From NCBI GenBank assembly GCA_030611085.1, contig JAUWQI010000012.1:1-38480 (forward strand): DNA of 38,480 bases, read 5' to 3'. This DNA is from Dehalococcoidia bacterium. Lineage in GTDB: Bacteria > Chloroflexota > Dehalococcoidia > GIF9 > AB-539-J10. Below are positions 29,444 to 38,454 of this stretch, in pieces; position 1 is the stretch's first letter; every line of letters begins with the position of its first letter. The notes below the pieces were generated by a model that had not been told where the DNA came from, did no database searches, and saw only the letters and a list, made by a program, of their open reading frames with translations. The position numbers and the translations under genes are program-made.

Positions 29444-31168
29444 ATGGAAATATTCTCTGAGGTAGCAAAGGAGCAGGAAAAGAGTCTGCGTGAAGAGTGG
29501 GAGAAGGAGATAAAGGAGACCTATGAAAAGAAACTAAAATTTACTTTGCCACAATATCATGATGACTCAGGCATACCATTAAAGTATGTCTATGAGCCAC
29601 AGGACATAGCGGACACGCCGCTGGAGATGCCGGGACAATATCCCTATACTCGAGGAATTCGTGCTCTGGGTTACCAATATATGCCATGGATGATTCAAAT
29701 GCTCCATGGCTATGGCACCAGCGAGGAAACACGCAAGAGGTCAGATTTCCTACTTAAAGAAGGCATGCGTGGGTTCAAGGAAGAACAGCCTGTTATCTTG
29801 ATAGAGGTTGACCCACCCACCACAGTTGGTTTTGATCCCGATGACCCTAGAGCCTTTGGAGCTGTAGGACTTGGTGGTCCCTCAGTGAGCACATTAGAAG
29901 ATCTGGATAGTTTGCTTGGGGGACATGACTTAAGCAAGACACGCTTCGCTCCAAATACTCGGTTTACTTGCCTTCCTATGCTAGCCATGTATGTAGTGTA
30001 CGGTGAGCAAAGAGGTTATAAGCCCAATGAGTTAAATGGTCAAAGCCAGAATGATGCATTGACTCGGTGGATAACCACCGATATAGGTGGACCTACGCCA
30101 TCAACGCAATTCAAGTTGCATATTGAGCTGATCAAATATTGCACTGAAAACATGCCTGGATGGAATCACATGAACTTGTGTGGCTATTTATATGGGGAGA
30201 CATGTGCTAGCCCGGCACAAGAGGTAGGTATAGTAATGGCTAACGCTGTTGGAAGCATAGAGGCAGGAATCAAAGCTGGGCTTAAGCCCGATGATTTTGT
30301 AGGTAGATATAGTTCTCAGGTTCATATGGGCATGAGCTTCTTTGAGGAAATCGCTAAACTTCGCGCCTGGCGGAGAATTTGGGCAAAAACCATGAAGGAA
30401 AGATTCCATTGCCAAAAGCCCCGGTCGCTTCAGTATAGAATGCATGTCCACACTGGAGGGTCGAGCCTAACGATGGAACAACCTTTGAATAATATAGCCA
30501 GGGCGACTCTTCATGTTCTTGCTTCTGTATTGGGAGGAGTCCAGTCCCTCCATACTTGTTCTTATGATGAAGCCATTGGTCTGCCTTCGGAAGATGCTGT
30601 GCGTACTGCTATACGAGTTAACCAGGTAATTCAGCACGAGACAGGGGTTCCTAATGTCTCTGACCCTTTAGGCGGCTCATATTATGTTGAGTGGCTTACT
30701 AATAAAGTGGAAGAAGAAGCTTATCATGTGATGAATCAGATAGAGAGCCGGGGAGGCTTTGCTAAATGCGTAGAAGATGGCTGGCTGCGCCACTTATTGG
30801 AAAGTCAGGTGTTACAGTGGCGGAAGCAGATAGATAGCGGAGAAAGGGTAATGGTAGGCTTAAATAAATTCAGGGGTGAGGAGGAAGAGGAGGTGCCGCC
30901 TTTTGTGCTCGAATCGGAGAAGAGTGCGAAGGCAGCTGTAGAGCGAATAAAAAAGTGGAAAGCTAATAGGGATAATGCAAAGGTAGAAAGGGCTCTGGGC
31001 GATGTCAAGGAAGCTATGGAGAAATATGATTCTATAGAAAAGGCAGGAATACTTATGCCCACTTTACTGGAGGCCGCTAGAGCAAAGTGCACCCTAGGAG
31101 AGATGATGGGGGCAATATTTGATGGAGGTGGTGGACGAGTTTATACCAGCGAATATGGAAGGAGGTAA
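29444..31168 (+). CDS. B12-dependent acyl-CoA mutase large subunit (methylmalonyl-CoA mutase family, divergent)
   Basis: 574 residues, the catalytic TIM-barrel subunit. The family core is clear: YPYTRGIRALGYQYMPWMIQ, the glutamine in GQSQNDALTRW, GMSFFEEIAKLRAWRRIWAK, HVHTGGSSLTMEQPLNNIAR and DPLGGSYYVEWLTNKVE. By eye alignment with methylmalonyl-CoA mutase, the GYHMQEAG segment is replaced by GYLYGETC, so the catalytic-site histidine is absent. The region with the carboxylate-binding arginine reads WITTDIGG. The substrate is therefore probably not methylmalonyl-CoA. GAAGGAGGT precedes the ATG. It forms an operon with the B12-binding subunit and an MmgE/PrpD gene. Confidence 0.92.
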   Translation: MEIFSEVAKEQEKSLREEWEKEIKETYEKKLKFTLPQYHDDSGIPLKYVYEPQDIADTPLEMPGQYPYTRGIRALGYQYMPWMIQMLHGYGTSEETRKRSDFLLKEGMRGFKEEQPVILIEVDPPTTVGFDPDDPRAFGAVGLGGPSVSTLEDLDSLLGGHDLSKTRFAPNTRFTCLPMLAMYVVYGEQRGYKPNELNGQSQNDALTRWITTDIGGPTPSTQFKLHIELIKYCTENMPGWNHMNLCGYLYGETCASPAQEVGIVMANAVGSIEAGIKAGLKPDDFVGRYSSQVHMGMSFFEEIAKLRAWRRIWAKTMKERFHCQKPRSLQYRMHVHTGGSSLTMEQPLNNIARATLHVLASVLGGVQSLHTCSYDEAIGLPSEDAVRTAIRVNQVIQHETGVPNVSDPLGGSYYVEWLTNKVEEEAYHVMNQIESRGGFAKCVEDGWLRHLLESQVLQWRKQIDSGERVMVGLNKFRGEEEEEVPPFVLESEKSAKAAVERIKKWKANRDNAKVERALGDVKEAMEKYDSIEKAGILMPTLLEAARAKCTLGEMMGAIFDGGGGRVYTSEYGRR

Positions 31169-31174
31169 AGCTAA

Positions 31175-31576
31175 GTGAACAAAGGTAAACTCAAAATTCT
31201 TTTGGCTCGTTATGGGCTGGATGGACACGATAAAGGAGTTATTTCCGTCATAGACGCCTGTAAAAATGCAGGCATGGAGATAGTCTATATCCATTTTGCC
31301 AATCCCAAGGAGATTGTAAAGTCAGCTATAGAAGAAGATGTAAATTTGATTGGAATTACGAGTTCCTTAGGGCAACATTTATTGGTTTCTTCAATGCTGG
31401 CGGAAGAGCTTAATAACAATAAGGTGAGTATTCCTGTTATTATGGGTGGGGTAATACCTAATGTGGATGTACCGAAACTGAAGGAAAGGGGGGTGAGGGG
31501 AGTTTTTGGACCAGGCTCGACCCCGCAAGAAGCAGTGTCTTTTATCTCACAAATAGCGCAAAAGGAGGAGTTATGA
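31175..31576 (+). CDS. B12-binding small subunit of the acyl-CoA mutase
   Basis: 133 residues, one cobalamin-binding Rossmann domain. DGHDKG (residues 16-21) is the DxHxxG motif with His18 as the lower cobalt ligand, followed by GITSSLGQHLL and PVIMGGVIPNVDVPKL, which line the B12 tail pocket. The start is GTG 31175 with AAGGAGG 9 bases upstream. It is separated from the large subunit by 6 bases, as in ICM-type split mutases. Its stop overlaps the next ATG by 4 bases. Confidence 0.95.
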   Translation: MNKGKLKILLARYGLDGHDKGVISVIDACKNAGMEIVYIHFANPKEIVKSAIEEDVNLIGITSSLGQHLLVSSMLAEELNNNKVSIPVIMGGVIPNVDVPKLKERGVRGVFGPGSTPQEAVSFISQIAQKEEL

Positions 31577-32988
31577 GTTATTACGCTGAAGAAGTAGCAG
31601 AATGGGCAACTTCGCTGGATTTCAATGACATCCCCCAGGATGTTATTGATGTAGGTAAGCATTGCCTTTCTGACTGGACTGGAATAACCATTTATGGCTT
31701 GACATCACCATGGAGCCAAGCAATAGCAAGCATAGTGAAAGACGAGAAGGGGAAGGGAGAAGCTTCGATTTTAGGTGATGGAATGAAAGTTCCTGCGCCT
31801 AATGCTGCTCTGGTTAACGGGATAATGACATTGAGCTACGATATTAGTGATACTTTTATGGAAACTGCGTTACATCCAAGCTGTGGAATTATTGCTTCTG
31901 CTTTAGCTGCAGCAGAGCGAGAGAAAGCTTCAGGCAGGGATTTACTTACCTCTATAGTAGCAGGATACGAAGTGACGGAAAGGATAGGTCGAGCTCTAAA
32001 TAAACCGCCGCAGCGAACTATGTCAGTCAAAGGTTTGGAAACCAATGCCGCGATTCCTGCCTTTGGGGCTACTGTTGTTGCGGGCAAGCTCCTAAAGTTA
32101 AATCGGGAGCAGATGGCTAATGCTATAGCACTTTGTAGCTGCTCCATGACTGCAGGATTGATAGAGTATCTTGTAGATGGAAATTGGACCTATCGGCTGA
32201 ATGCGGGGAAGTCAGGTCATGATGGAGTGCTAAATGCATTGATGGCGCAAAAAGGATTTATTGGACCGCTTGGCATTTTTGAGGGGGGTTGGGATAAGAA
32301 GGGCAGGTTTGGGGTAATCAATGCCATTACCGATAGTATAGACACTGCTCCGGAGGTAACAAAAGATTTAGGCCAGGAGTGGCACTTAAGGGATATTGGC
32401 TTCAAATATTATGGTTGCTGCCATTATATTCATGGGTTTATTGATGGTGCGTTAAAGTTGATAAAACAGAATCAAATAAAGCCTGAGGACATTGAGGAAA
32501 TAACTTGTTTTCTTCCTCACATGACTTTATTTCTCGCTGTACCTCGAAGGGTAAAGGTGAGGCCAGCGAATCTAACTGTATCCCAATGGAGTCTACCTTT
32601 CTGTTTGGCTGCTGCCATAATTGGGGGGCATCTATTGGACCCTGCGGAGCAACTATCCCCAGAAAGGTCGGACATTGCCAGGGTTTACGAACTGTCAGAG
32701 CGAATTAAAGGAGAGCTTAAAGAAGACCTGGATGAAGTTATTGAAAAAGAACATATTCTTCGCTCTCCATTAAAATTAAAGTTAAAAAATGGTAAGGAAT
32801 ATGAGGTAACCACAAATTGCAAAGGTTTCTCGTATAATCCATTAAGCAAAGAGGAGATAGAGTTCAAATTCAATACTTTAGCATCAAAAGTGTTGAGTAA
32901 AGAAAAGACAACGGACCTCTACTCAATGCTAAACAAGGTTGAGGAAGTAGAAGATGTTTCTAAGCTAGCTGGAGCTATGTGTCGCTAG
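31573..32988 (+). CDS. MmgE/PrpD family protein (dehydratase/decarboxylase fold)
   Basis: 471 residues. The family runs from 2-methylcitrate dehydratase to cis-aconitate decarboxylase. Visible family features: LSDWTGITIYG, DDTFMETALHPSCGIIASAL-like segment at 87-110 (ISDTFMETALHPSC), VAGYEVTERIGRALN, GATVVAGKLLKLN, ALCSCSMTAGLIEYL and GFKYYGCCHYIHGFIDGAL. It has no cofactor motif. AAAGGAGG precedes the ATG, which overlaps the B12 subunit stop, so the three genes are translationally coupled. Its reaction is unknown; the coupling suggests a tricarboxylate- or dicarboxylate-like substrate connected to the mutase. The 3' end overlaps the convergent gene by 24 bases. Confidence 0.9.
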   Translation: MSYYAEEVAEWATSLDFNDIPQDVIDVGKHCLSDWTGITIYGLTSPWSQAIASIVKDEKGKGEASILGDGMKVPAPNAALVNGIMTLSYDISDTFMETALHPSCGIIASALAAAEREKASGRDLLTSIVAGYEVTERIGRALNKPPQRTMSVKGLETNAAIPAFGATVVAGKLLKLNREQMANAIALCSCSMTAGLIEYLVDGNWTYRLNAGKSGHDGVLNALMAQKGFIGPLGIFEGGWDKKGRFGVINAITDSIDTAPEVTKDLGQEWHLRDIGFKYYGCCHYIHGFIDGALKLIKQNQIKPEDIEEITCFLPHMTLFLAVPRRVKVRPANLTVSQWSLPFCLAAAIIGGHLLDPAEQLSPERSDIARVYELSERIKGELKEDLDEVIEKEHILRSPLKLKLKNGKEYEVTTNCKGFSYNPLSKEEIEFKFNTLASKVLSKEKTTDLYSMLNKVEEVEDVSKLAGAMCR

Positions 32989-35052
32989 CTCCACTAGCTC
33001 AGCGATATCTAAGTCTTGCAGCGATTCCTCTAGCCCTTTGGCTTTAATGGCATCTTCAAGCATCTGCAGACAGAAGGGGCAAGCTGTAGCTACAATATCA
33101 GCTTTAGTTTTTATAACATCTTCGAGGCGCAAATTGCTTATCCTTTCCCCACTTGCTTCTTCGATCCAAAACCGTCCGCCGCCACCACCACAACAGAAGC
33201 TATTCCAATAGGAACGCTGCATCTCTACCAGGTCAATTTGGGGAATCGCTTTTAAGACTCTTCTCGGTGGCTCGTAAATATCATTATGCCTGCCTAGATA
33301 GCAAGGGTCATGATAAGTTATCCTCTTGTTTATCCCTGAATTTAATTTTAATTTGCCTTCTTTTATTAACTGAGTAATAAGCTGGGAATGATGAATAACT
33401 TCAAACTCTCCATCGAACTGGGGATATTCATTTTTAATGGTATTGAAACAATGGGGGCAAGTAGTAACTATTTTCTTAACATTATAGTTTTTCAGCAATT
33501 CGATATTCTTCACAGCTTGCATCTGAAATAGGTACTCATTTCCCATCCTCCGAGCCGGGTCACCACAGCAGCTTTCCTCTGTCCCAAGTGTAGCAAAGTT
33601 AATCCCTGCTGCTTTCAATATCTTGGCAAAGGCTTGGGCTATTTTCACGCTACGGTCCTCCAGGGATGCTTGACAACCCACCCAGAATACCAAATCAACC
33701 TGACTATCCTCGGAGAGGTGCTTTATGTCCAGTCCTTGCTCCCAATCAGTCCTGGTAGCCGTAGTGCCCTTGCAGCTATGCCCCCTAGTTTCAATGCAAC
33801 TCAGTATCGGCTCAGCTAGTTCAGGAACTTTAGCCTGCTCTAAAACTAGATTGCGACGCATATCGATAATTTTATTTATATGTTCGGCATATATGGGGCA
33901 TATCTCTTGGCAGGCACCACAAGTGTAGCAACTCCATATGGCTTCCTCAGGTATTACCTCGCCAATAAGCGCTCGGGGAGGGTCTGCCTCCGCTGCTACT
34001 TCAGGCTGCGCTGTTATTAAAGATGTCTGAGGTACCTTGGTTAGGAAGGGATAATGGGATTCTTCCAACAAGTGTTCTTTCAATGACTGAATGATTTTCT
34101 TAGGAGATAAAGGCTGACCGCTGAGGTAAGCAGGGCATCTCTCCTGGCATCTGCCACAGCGAGTGCAAGCATCCAAGTCCAGTAACTGTTTCCAGGTAAA
34201 ATTACCAATTTCACCAACACCGTAGAATTCGGCTTCTTCCAAATTAATGGGCACTAATGCGCCTTTAGGCTCTCGGTTGCGGAAAAACGCGTTTGCCGTA
34301 GAGGTAATGATATGGTTTAGCCTGCTATAGAAAAGGGAAATATAGAGCACGGCACCTACGGTAATCAGAATATGCACATACCATAATATCCTGTGCCATG
34401 TCAGTAATGTCCCTAGCGATGAATCGGCGAAGGCTTTGCCGACTATCCAACCCCCCGGTGACCAAAGGCTCCAGGCGGCTTCTTGAGTACCTGGCCCAAT
34501 AGTCGCAATGCGAAATGCTTCTACAAAGAAGCCGGTGACAACTACCAACAAGATTAAAATAACAGTGATGAGGTCATCGCTAGACCTGTCCAATCTCTCT
34601 TGGAACGCTCCTGGTTTTTGCGCATATCTACGGACGATAAATACTATTGTTCCTATAAAGATGAGTATGCCCCCAATATCGCTAATTAAAGAATGGATTA
34701 AACCAGGAGTTCCTCCTGTCCAGGAATGAAACCAATAGTGACTGAGGAAATCCACTCCAGCACAAAGCAAAAGAAACACACATCCCCAGAAAATGAGAAG
34801 GTGTGGTATCCCGGGGTAAGGTTCTCTAAGCATTCTCTTATGAGCGAGACCGTCTACAATGCCGGTCTTTATAAAAGCACCTATCCTCCGCCAGAAGGGA
34901 TGGAACCTATCCTCCGGCTTACCTCGTCTCCAGACAACCCAGAAGCGAGCAACAATGGCGTAAACAAAAATGAGAACTGCAACAATGGCTAATGTATATA
35001 CAATCCAGGGGCCCTCAGGGACATTCCAGAAAACTTCACGAATTGACTCCAT
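32965..35052 (-). CDS. membrane heme/Fe-S oxidoreductase (Etf:methylmenaquinone oxidoreductase-like)
   Basis: 695 residues in three parts. Residues 1-250 hold about six membrane helices of the NarI-like heme b type. Residues 290-390 hold two 4Fe-4S clusters (CTRCGRCQERCP with Cys296/299/302/306, and CYTCGACQEICP with Cys375/378/381/385). The C-terminal HdrD-like part has two CCG motifs (EESCCGDPARRMG and FCCGGGGGRFW). This layout is that of FeS/heme oxidoreductases that pass electrons from acyl-CoA dehydrogenases via Etf to menaquinone in anaerobes. Other partners are possible, since no etfAB is in view. Its location beside the acyl-CoA mutase operon is consistent. AAAGGAGA lies upstream of the start. 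Confidence 0.9.
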   Translation of the reverse strand: MESIREVFWNVPEGPWIVYTLAIVAVLIFVYAIVARFWVVWRRGKPEDRFHPFWRRIGAFIKTGIVDGLAHKRMLREPYPGIPHLLIFWGCVFLLLCAGVDFLSHYWFHSWTGGTPGLIHSLISDIGGILIFIGTIVFIVRRYAQKPGAFQERLDRSSDDLITVILILLVVVTGFFVEAFRIATIGPGTQEAAWSLWSPGGWIVGKAFADSSLGTLLTWHRILWYVHILITVGAVLYISLFYSRLNHIITSTANAFFRNREPKGALVPINLEEAEFYGVGEIGNFTWKQLLDLDACTRCGRCQERCPAYLSGQPLSPKKIIQSLKEHLLEESHYPFLTKVPQTSLITAQPEVAAEADPPRALIGEVIPEEAIWSCYTCGACQEICPIYAEHINKIIDMRRNLVLEQAKVPELAEPILSCIETRGHSCKGTTATRTDWEQGLDIKHLSEDSQVDLVFWVGCQASLEDRSVKIAQAFAKILKAAGINFATLGTEESCCGDPARRMGNEYLFQMQAVKNIELLKNYNVKKIVTTCPHCFNTIKNEYPQFDGEFEVIHHSQLITQLIKEGKLKLNSGINKRITYHDPCYLGRHNDIYEPPRRVLKAIPQIDLVEMQRSYWNSFCCGGGGGRFWIEEASGERISNLRLEDVIKTKADIVATACPFCLQMLEDAIKAKGLEESLQDLDIAELVELATHSSS

Positions 35053-35119
35053 CTTCTTTTACTCTCCTTTCATAGGATTGCTTTAGCTAACTCGCGTATT
35101 TAACTTGCACCTTAAACCT

Positions 35120-35956
35120 TTACAATTCAAGGCTCTTCCCTGCCAGGGTAAATAGCTGTTCCACTGATTCTCGGGGCAAAGCTATCTCTGGTAGCATATC
35201 CATCGATTCACCATCTAATCCATGAAAATCGCTGCCGCCAGTGGGAATGAGTTCATATTTGTTAGCTATTACCAACAATCTGCTAATTATAGCAGAAGAA
35301 TAATGGGAATAAAAGACTTCCAGCCCTATAAGCCCAACATTTTTAAGCTCATCAAGAAGCTCATTCAAATTGCTAAGTCCGGCAGGGTGAGCTAGAACAG
35401 GTAAGCCTTGAGTCTCTTTTATCAGCTTGACTGCCTCTGCAGGTGTTAGCCTTGTATATTCCACATAAGCCGGTTTACCTTGACCTATATATTTATCAAA
35501 GGCGTCTTTGATAGAAGATACATAGCCTTGTTCAAGCAAAGCTTGTGCTATATGAGGACGCCCTATAGAGGCATCCTGAGCTAATTCCTGCACACGATGC
35601 CAAGCAACAGCTATGTCTAAAGTGCGAAGTTTAGTAACCATCCTTTCTGCCCTCTTCTGCCGTAGGTCGTGTAGCCATTGCAGAGTAGAGCGTAACTTAG
35701 GATTAGTGTAATCAATAAAGTAACCCAAGATGTGGATTGTGTTAGGCGGAATATCAGCATTAATCTCAATGCCAGGGATAACTGTAAGGTTTGGGAAAGC
35801 TTTGGCTGTAGCTAAAGCCAAAGGTATACCGTTTACTGAATCATGGTCTGTAATAGCGATAAGACTGAACCCGAGTCTAGCTGTTGAATAGACAATTTCT
35901 TGCGGGGTAAGCTTCCCGTCGGAAGCAGTGGTGTGGAGATGAAGATCGACCTTCAT
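35120..35956 (-). CDS. PHP-domain phosphoesterase
   Basis: 278 residues. The metal-binding PHP pattern is complete: DLHLHTTASDGKL, AITDHDSVNGI, IPGIEINAD, HILGYF, LAHPAG and GGSDFHG. Relatives include RNase AM / 3',5'-nucleoside bisphosphate phosphatases (YciV/TrpH type), which trim nucleotides or 5' ends of RNA. That role would fit the RNase Y gene two genes upstream, but specificity cannot be read directly. It lies 2 bases after the YmdB-like gene in one transcript. Confidence 0.9.
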   Translation of the reverse strand: MKVDLHLHTTASDGKLTPQEIVYSTARLGFSLIAITDHDSVNGIPLALATAKAFPNLTVIPGIEINADIPPNTIHILGYFIDYTNPKLRSTLQWLHDLRQKRAERMVTKLRTLDIAVAWHRVQELAQDASIGRPHIAQALLEQGYVSSIKDAFDKYIGQGKPAYVEYTRLTPAEAVKLIKETQGLPVLAHPAGLSNLNELLDELKNVGLIGLEVFYSHYSSAIISRLLVIANKYELIPTGGSDFHGLDGESMDMLPEIALPRESVEQLFTLAGKSLEL

Positions 35957-35958
35957 AC

Positions 35959-36726
35959 TTAGTCTACTGTTTCTTGAATGCGTTTAATATCTATCGCTTT
36001 ACCAGTTTCCTTATTTACTTCGACTAAAATGGCGTTGAAGCCAGAGGCTCCCTTTCCTACCGATAACCTTTTAGGCATCTGGGTAAGAAAACGATTGATT
36101 ACAGAATCTGCATCATCACCAATAACTGAATCCACAGGGCCAACCATGCCTATGTCGGTAACATAGGCAGTGCCTCTGGGTAATATGTGAGCGTCAATGG
36201 TGCCTACATGCGTATGTGTGCCGAGCACGGCGCTAACTCGACCATCGAGATACCTGCCCATTGCCACTTTTTCTGAAGTTGCCTCAGCATGGAAGTCAAC
36301 AATGACGACATTTGGTTTGTCCTCAAGCTCAGCTAGCAATCGATCCATGGCTCGAAAGGGACAATCAAGATTGCCCATGAAAGTACGCCCCATGATATTA
36401 ACCACTAAGACTTTGTCTTGGGATAAATAGCCACGTCCAGGGGTCGCGGGTGGATAATTTAGTGGACGGATAATAGGAAAGCTGCCATCTAGATAGGGGA
36501 GGATTTCTTTATGACGCCAAACATGATTGCCTGTCGTTATTACGTTGATACCAGAGGCGAGAAGCTCTTGTGCTGTGCTTGGGGTTATCCCGATGCCACC
36601 AGCAGCATTCTCGCCATTGCCGATCACTAAATCAATTCTATATTCGTGACGTAAGCCTGGCAAAAGCTCCCTTACCGCCTTCCTACCAGGCTTGCCAATA
36701 ATATCGCCTATCGCTAATATCTTCAA
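35959..36726 (-). CDS. ymdB: YmdB-like (TIGR00282) metallophosphoesterase
   Basis: 255 residues. The motifs ILAIGDIIGKPGRKAV, NGENAAGGIGITP, TTGNHVWRHKE, DFHAEATSEK and GTHTHVGTIDA are those of the binuclear-metal YmdB family, a 2',3'-cyclic nucleotide phosphodiesterase in Bacillus subtilis. There too the gene follows rny, so the pair is conserved across phyla. It starts 3 bases after the rny stop and is followed by the PHP gene: a transcription unit for RNA/nucleotide turnover. Confidence 0.95.
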   Translation of the reverse strand: MKILAIGDIIGKPGRKAVRELLPGLRHEYRIDLVIGNGENAAGGIGITPSTAQELLASGINVITTGNHVWRHKEILPYLDGSFPIIRPLNYPPATPGRGYLSQDKVLVVNIMGRTFMGNLDCPFRAMDRLLAELEDKPNVVIVDFHAEATSEKVAMGRYLDGRVSAVLGTHTHVGTIDAHILPRGTAYVTDIGMVGPVDSVIGDDADSVINRFLTQMPKRLSVGKGASGFNAILVEVNKETGKAIDIKRIQETVD

Positions 36727-36729
36727 TTT

Positions 36730-38256
36730 CTACTTGGCATAATCTATCGCTGTGGTCTCTCGCACCACTACCACTTTTATCTGGCCAGGATAGGAGAGGC
36801 TATCTTCTATTTTCTTAGAAATATCTCGAGCTAGCCTCATTGCCGTTAAGTCATCAACTTTGTCAGGCTTTACTAAGACGCGCACCTCACGTCCAGCTTG
36901 GATGGCAAAGGCTTTTTCCACTCCAGAGAAACTGGTTGCTATATCTTCTAAGTCTTTGACGCGTTTCAGGTATCGTTCTAAGGACTCTCGCCTAGCGCCG
37001 GGCCGTGAACCGCTTATAGCATCAGCAGTAGTGACAACAAAACCCATGACACTAGTTGTTGGTGCTTCGCCATGGTGTTCCGCGATAGCTTGAGCCACTT
37101 CTGCAGATTTGTCCCACTGCTTAACCAGGTCAGCACCTATCAAGGCATGAGGACCCTCCACTTCATGATCTACTGCCTTCCCGATATCGTGAAGCAGGCC
37201 AGCTTTCCTAGCCATATTAGCGTTAACTCCCAGTTCACTAGCCAACATTCCTGCAAGATGGGAAGTCTCAAGGCTATGAAGCAAGACATTTTGACCGTAA
37301 CTGGTGCGGAATTTGAGCCGGCCCAATAACTTGATTAGTTCAGGATGTAATCCTGACACTCCAGCTTCATAAGCAGCTTGCTCACCCTCGCTGTGGATAG
37401 TAGCTTCAACCTCCGCTTTGGTTTTCTCCACTACTTCCTCAATTCGAGCTGGCTGAATGCGCCCATCCAAAATAAGTGTGTTTAAGGAGATACGAGCTAT
37501 TTCGCGTCTTACTGGGTCGAAGCTAGAAACAGTGACTATCTCTGGGGTATCATCAACAATGAGATTAACGCCGGTGGCTTGCTCTAGGGCTCGAATGTTG
37601 CGTCCTTCACGCCCAATAAGCCTCCCTTTCATCTCGTCACTAGGTAAGGAAACAGTGGAAACTGTAGTCTCAGAAACAACATCAGTAGTGCATCTCTGAA
37701 TAGCTGTAGCTAAAATGCATTGGGCTTTCTTACCAGCCTCCTCCTGTATTTGTGTTTCCCAGACCCTAACCTGTCGTGAGGCATCTTCCTCAACTTCCTG
37801 TTTTACAGCTTGGAATAGAAGGTCTTTTGCCTCGCTACTAGATATACTGGAAAGGGACTCCAGTCGTGCAAGCTCCTTTTCTTTTATCTTTTGGAGCTCA
37901 GCTTTTGTTCTTTCAATGTCCTTTTCTCTGTTGTCTAAATTCCTCTCATGTTGTCCTAGGGAGTCTAGCTTCCGCTCTAGTGCTTCTTCTTTTTGGTTAA
38001 GCCGCCTCTCTAGCCGTTGTGATTCAAGGCGACGCTCCCTATTTTCCGACTCAGCAGCGTTCCTAACCTTGATAGCTTCTTCTCTAGCTGAGGAGAGTAG
38101 CTCATTGTGCTTGGTTGTTGCTTCATCTAATAGCCTCTGTGCTTCCTTTTTGGCGCCTCGAACCTGCTGATTGGCTATTAACTGTCTGGCGAAGTACCCA
38201 ACAAGACTGCCCAAAACAAATGCAAGGACACTTACTATTATATATATATGCTCCAT
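36730..38256 (-). CDS. rny: ribonuclease Y
   Basis: 508 residues. The N-terminal membrane anchor (about 4-26) is followed by a long coiled coil (30-190), a KH domain ([20 protein letters not shown]) and an HD domain with [24 protein letters not shown] and AEHHGEAP, giving the metal-binding His/Asp residues. It is the endoribonuclease that starts mRNA decay at the membrane. GAGGGAAA precedes the ATG. It is the first gene of the rny-ymdB-PHP unit. The 224 bases upstream hold a direct repeat and the start of a divergent gene. Confidence 0.97.
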   Translation of the reverse strand: MEHIYIIVSVLAFVLGSLVGYFARQLIANQQVRGAKKEAQRLLDEATTKHNELLSSAREEAIKVRNAAESENRERRLESQRLERRLNQKEEALERKLDSLGQHERNLDNREKDIERTKAELQKIKEKELARLESLSSISSSEAKDLLFQAVKQEVEEDASRQVRVWETQIQEEAGKKAQCILATAIQRCTTDVVSETTVSTVSLPSDEMKGRLIGREGRNIRALEQATGVNLIVDDTPEIVTVSSFDPVRREIARISLNTLILDGRIQPARIEEVVEKTKAEVEATIHSEGEQAAYEAGVSGLHPELIKLLGRLKFRTSYGQNVLLHSLETSHLAGMLASELGVNANMARKAGLLHDIGKAVDHEVEGPHALIGADLVKQWDKSAEVAQAIAEHHGEAPTTSVMGFVVTTADAISGSRPGARRESLERYLKRVKDLEDIATSFSGVEKAFAIQAGREVRVLVKPDKVDDLTAMRLARDISKKIEDSLSYPGQIKVVVVRETTAIDYAK

Positions 38257-38346
38257 TTTCCCTCTTTATTTCGTTAGAATTATGCTTGTAATACATTGCA
38301 CCCTAATATTAACCTTTTATCAAGCTGGCGTCAACCTGTCGAATTG

Positions 38347-38405
38347 AATCATCTAAAATCAAACCGAAGGGGAGGCTGTTAAATCACATAAAATCGAACC
38401 GAAGG
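38347..38405 (+). repeat. two 24-base direct repeats upstream of rny
   Basis: AATCATCTAAAATCAAACCG at 38347 and AATCACATAAAATCGAACCG at 38382, both continuing into AAGG. There are 3 mismatches over 24 bases, and the period is 35 bases. The arrangement suggests tandem protein-binding sites in the divergent promoter region between rny and the gene entering at the right edge. Confidence 0.6.
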
Positions 38406-38454
38406 TATTTAAGATATGCTCTGGCTACCACTATAAAGGAGGTTAAGCCAGACT

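Noticed and set aside
37715-38170. Serine-rich open frame on the plus strand opposite rny
   Set aside because: It is the complement of the RNase Y coiled coil, whose Glu/Lys/Arg codons read as Ser/Leu/Phe on the other strand.
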